Assembly (NCBI RefSeq): GCF_001422815.1
Contig: NZ_LMMP01000017.1
Coordinates: forward strand, 1-53,172
Direction of reading: 5' to 3'
DNA from: Methylobacterium sp. Leaf91
GTDB taxonomy: Bacteria; Pseudomonadota; Alphaproteobacteria; Rhizobiales; Beijerinckiaceae
DNA: 53,172 nucleotides
The position numbers and the translations under genes were made by a program. Positions 52,324 to 53,172 of this stretch are shown here, piece by piece. The notes beneath the pieces were generated by a model, which had not been told where the DNA came from, made no database searches, and worked only from the letters and a program-made list of their open reading frames with translations. The stretch's first letter is position 1; every line of letters begins with the position of its first letter.

Positions 52324-53172
52324 TTAGGCGTGGGCCGTCGGCAGCTCTGACACCTGCGTGGTGTAGCGTGGACTCCGCATCTCGAACTTCGTCGACCAGG
52401 TCCTCTTTTTTTCAAGGCCCGCCCGGGCCGGCACGACGGCACCGCGGCCGAAGCGCCGATTGCACTCGTCCATCGCCGCCATCAGCGGAGCGCTGCGCTC
52501 ACGGTCGAGCTGGCCAATCAGGGCGCGCTGGGAGTCCTCCAGCAGCTTGAGGTCGGTGGTGATGACGCCAGCCTTGCTGTAGCGCCACGGCCGTTCGCCC
52601 GGAGCTTCGCGCCAGGTGCGGGCCACGCCTTCGCGCGCCGCTTTGATCAGCGCCAGCGTGTCATTCGTCGCTTCGGGCAGGGTGATCGTCGTCGAGACTG
52701 AGCGCATCGGGTCGCCGCGGTCGTGCTCGGATGTGTGATAGAAAACCGAGACGTGGGTCGTGCCGAGCCCACCCCGGCGCAGTTTCTCGCCGAGCCGGGT
52801 CGCGTGGGCCGCCACCGCCTGCTCCATCGTCGCCCGGTCCTCGATCCGGCTGGAGAACGAGCGGGTAACGGCGCAGCCCTTCCGCTGGGCCGGCATCAGT
52901 TCGAGCGGTAAGCAGCACACGCCGCGCAGCTCATGGATGATGCGCTCGCCAACCACCGTCATCGCCTTGCGGACCGGACGCGGGTCGAGGTCGCGCAGAT
53001 CGGCGATGGAATCGACACCCATGGCTTCCAGCTTCGCCAGCGAGGCACGACCGATCCCCCAGACCTCGCCGACGTGGATGCGACAGAGCCAAGCCGCCCG
53101 CTCGTCCTCGTCCGAGAGGTCACACACCCCGCCGAGATCCGGAATCGTCTTGGCGATGTGGTTGGCGAGCTT
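52324..53172 (-). CDS. umuC: Y-family DNA polymerase UmuC, C-terminal part (partial)
   Basis: The gene runs off the right edge; 282 codons remain. The visible part begins KLANHIAKTIPDLGG, then the helix-hairpin-helix region (VGEVWGIGRASLAKLEAMGV), the little-finger domain (RSFSSRIEDRATMEQAVAAH), and a DUF4113-type end (RFGRGAVVPARAGLEKKRTW, then RSPRYTTQ). This is the layout of UmuC, the catalytic subunit of the mutagenic SOS polymerase Pol V. Island-borne umuDC or similar genes are common on plasmids and integrated elements. The upstream umuD and LexA box would lie outside the window. Its GC content is chromosome-like, unlike the neighbouring gene. Confidence 0.9.
   Translation of the reverse strand, partial: KLANHIAKTIPDLGGVCDLSDEDERAAWLCRIHVGEVWGIGRASLAKLEAMGVDSIADLRDLDPRPVRKAMTVVGERIIHELRGVCCLPLELMPAQRKGCAVTRSFSSRIEDRATMEQAVAAHATRLGEKLRRGGLGTTHVSVFYHTSEHDRGDPMRSVSTTITLPEATNDTLALIKAAREGVARTWREAPGERPWRYSKAGVITTDLKLLEDSQRALIGQLDRERSAPLMAAMDECNRRFGRGAVVPARAGLEKKRTWSTKFEMRSPRYTTQVSELPTAHA

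Overview
The window is GC-rich and gene-dense, and looks like chromosome of an alphaproteobacterium of the order Hyphomicrobiales. Methylobacteriaceae (Methylobacterium/Methylorubrum) is the most likely family. This rests on a class I lysyl-tRNA synthetase, a DUF3126 protein, a LIV transporter operon carrying a DUF6867-type membrane protein, tandem bacterial transglutaminase-like peptidases, a LuxI enzyme not paired with a LuxR gene, and the general style of the proteins. The taxonomic call comes from recognising families, not from a database search.

Layout. 1-281: tail of an IS630-type transposase abutting the 5' stub of an AAA ATPase gene. 675-5203: SCO copper chaperone, large membrane glycosyltransferase, family 3 solute-binding protein, nitronate monooxygenase. 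5452-10025: a ureide (uric acid breakdown) locus with two near-duplicate MFS permeases, a Tat-exported and a cytosolic 5-hydroxyisourate hydrolase, a decayed third hydrolase, and OHCU decarboxylase. 10243-18409: class I LysRS, ParDE, SDR, DUF1328, ClC channel, class II photolyase, a candidate small RNA with a strong terminator, and an orphan TRAP binding protein. 18533-25288: LIV-type binding protein with a repeat-expanded N-terminus, Wza-like lipoprotein, membrane alpha/beta hydrolase, gluconokinase, HAD phosphatase, lytic transglycosylase. 25773-33696: XRE-shikimate-kinase fusion regulator, serine acetyltransferase behind a hairpin-rich leader, DUF3126, two transglutaminase-like peptidases, PilZ and PAS proteins, rhomboid protease, CBS protein. 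33744-42568: folE-hisI-patatin operon, NifU-like scaffold and yidD, ArsR regulator, monooxygenase, OsmC, 2-hydroxycarboxylate transporter, thrS. 42627-48327: livHMGF, DUF6867 and livK. 48651-50293: AHL synthase, a 67-residue unknown protein and a PRC-barrel protein.

The chromosome-like sequence stops at the 3' half of a tRNA-Leu(GAG) gene (50510-50567). To its right the DNA is clearly AT-richer and holds an SGNH-like protein of unknown function and the C-terminal part of a UmuC polymerase, as expected for one end of an integrated island.

The most interesting leads are the duplicated permease/hydroxyisourate-hydrolase locus with one exported enzyme, the LuxI gene with its own lux-box-like palindrome and small downstream gene, a paired perfect palindrome in front of livH, the structured small-RNA candidate with an anti-Shine-Dalgarno linker, the 21-bp tandem repeats in a transporter signal region, and the tRNA-Leu island boundary.
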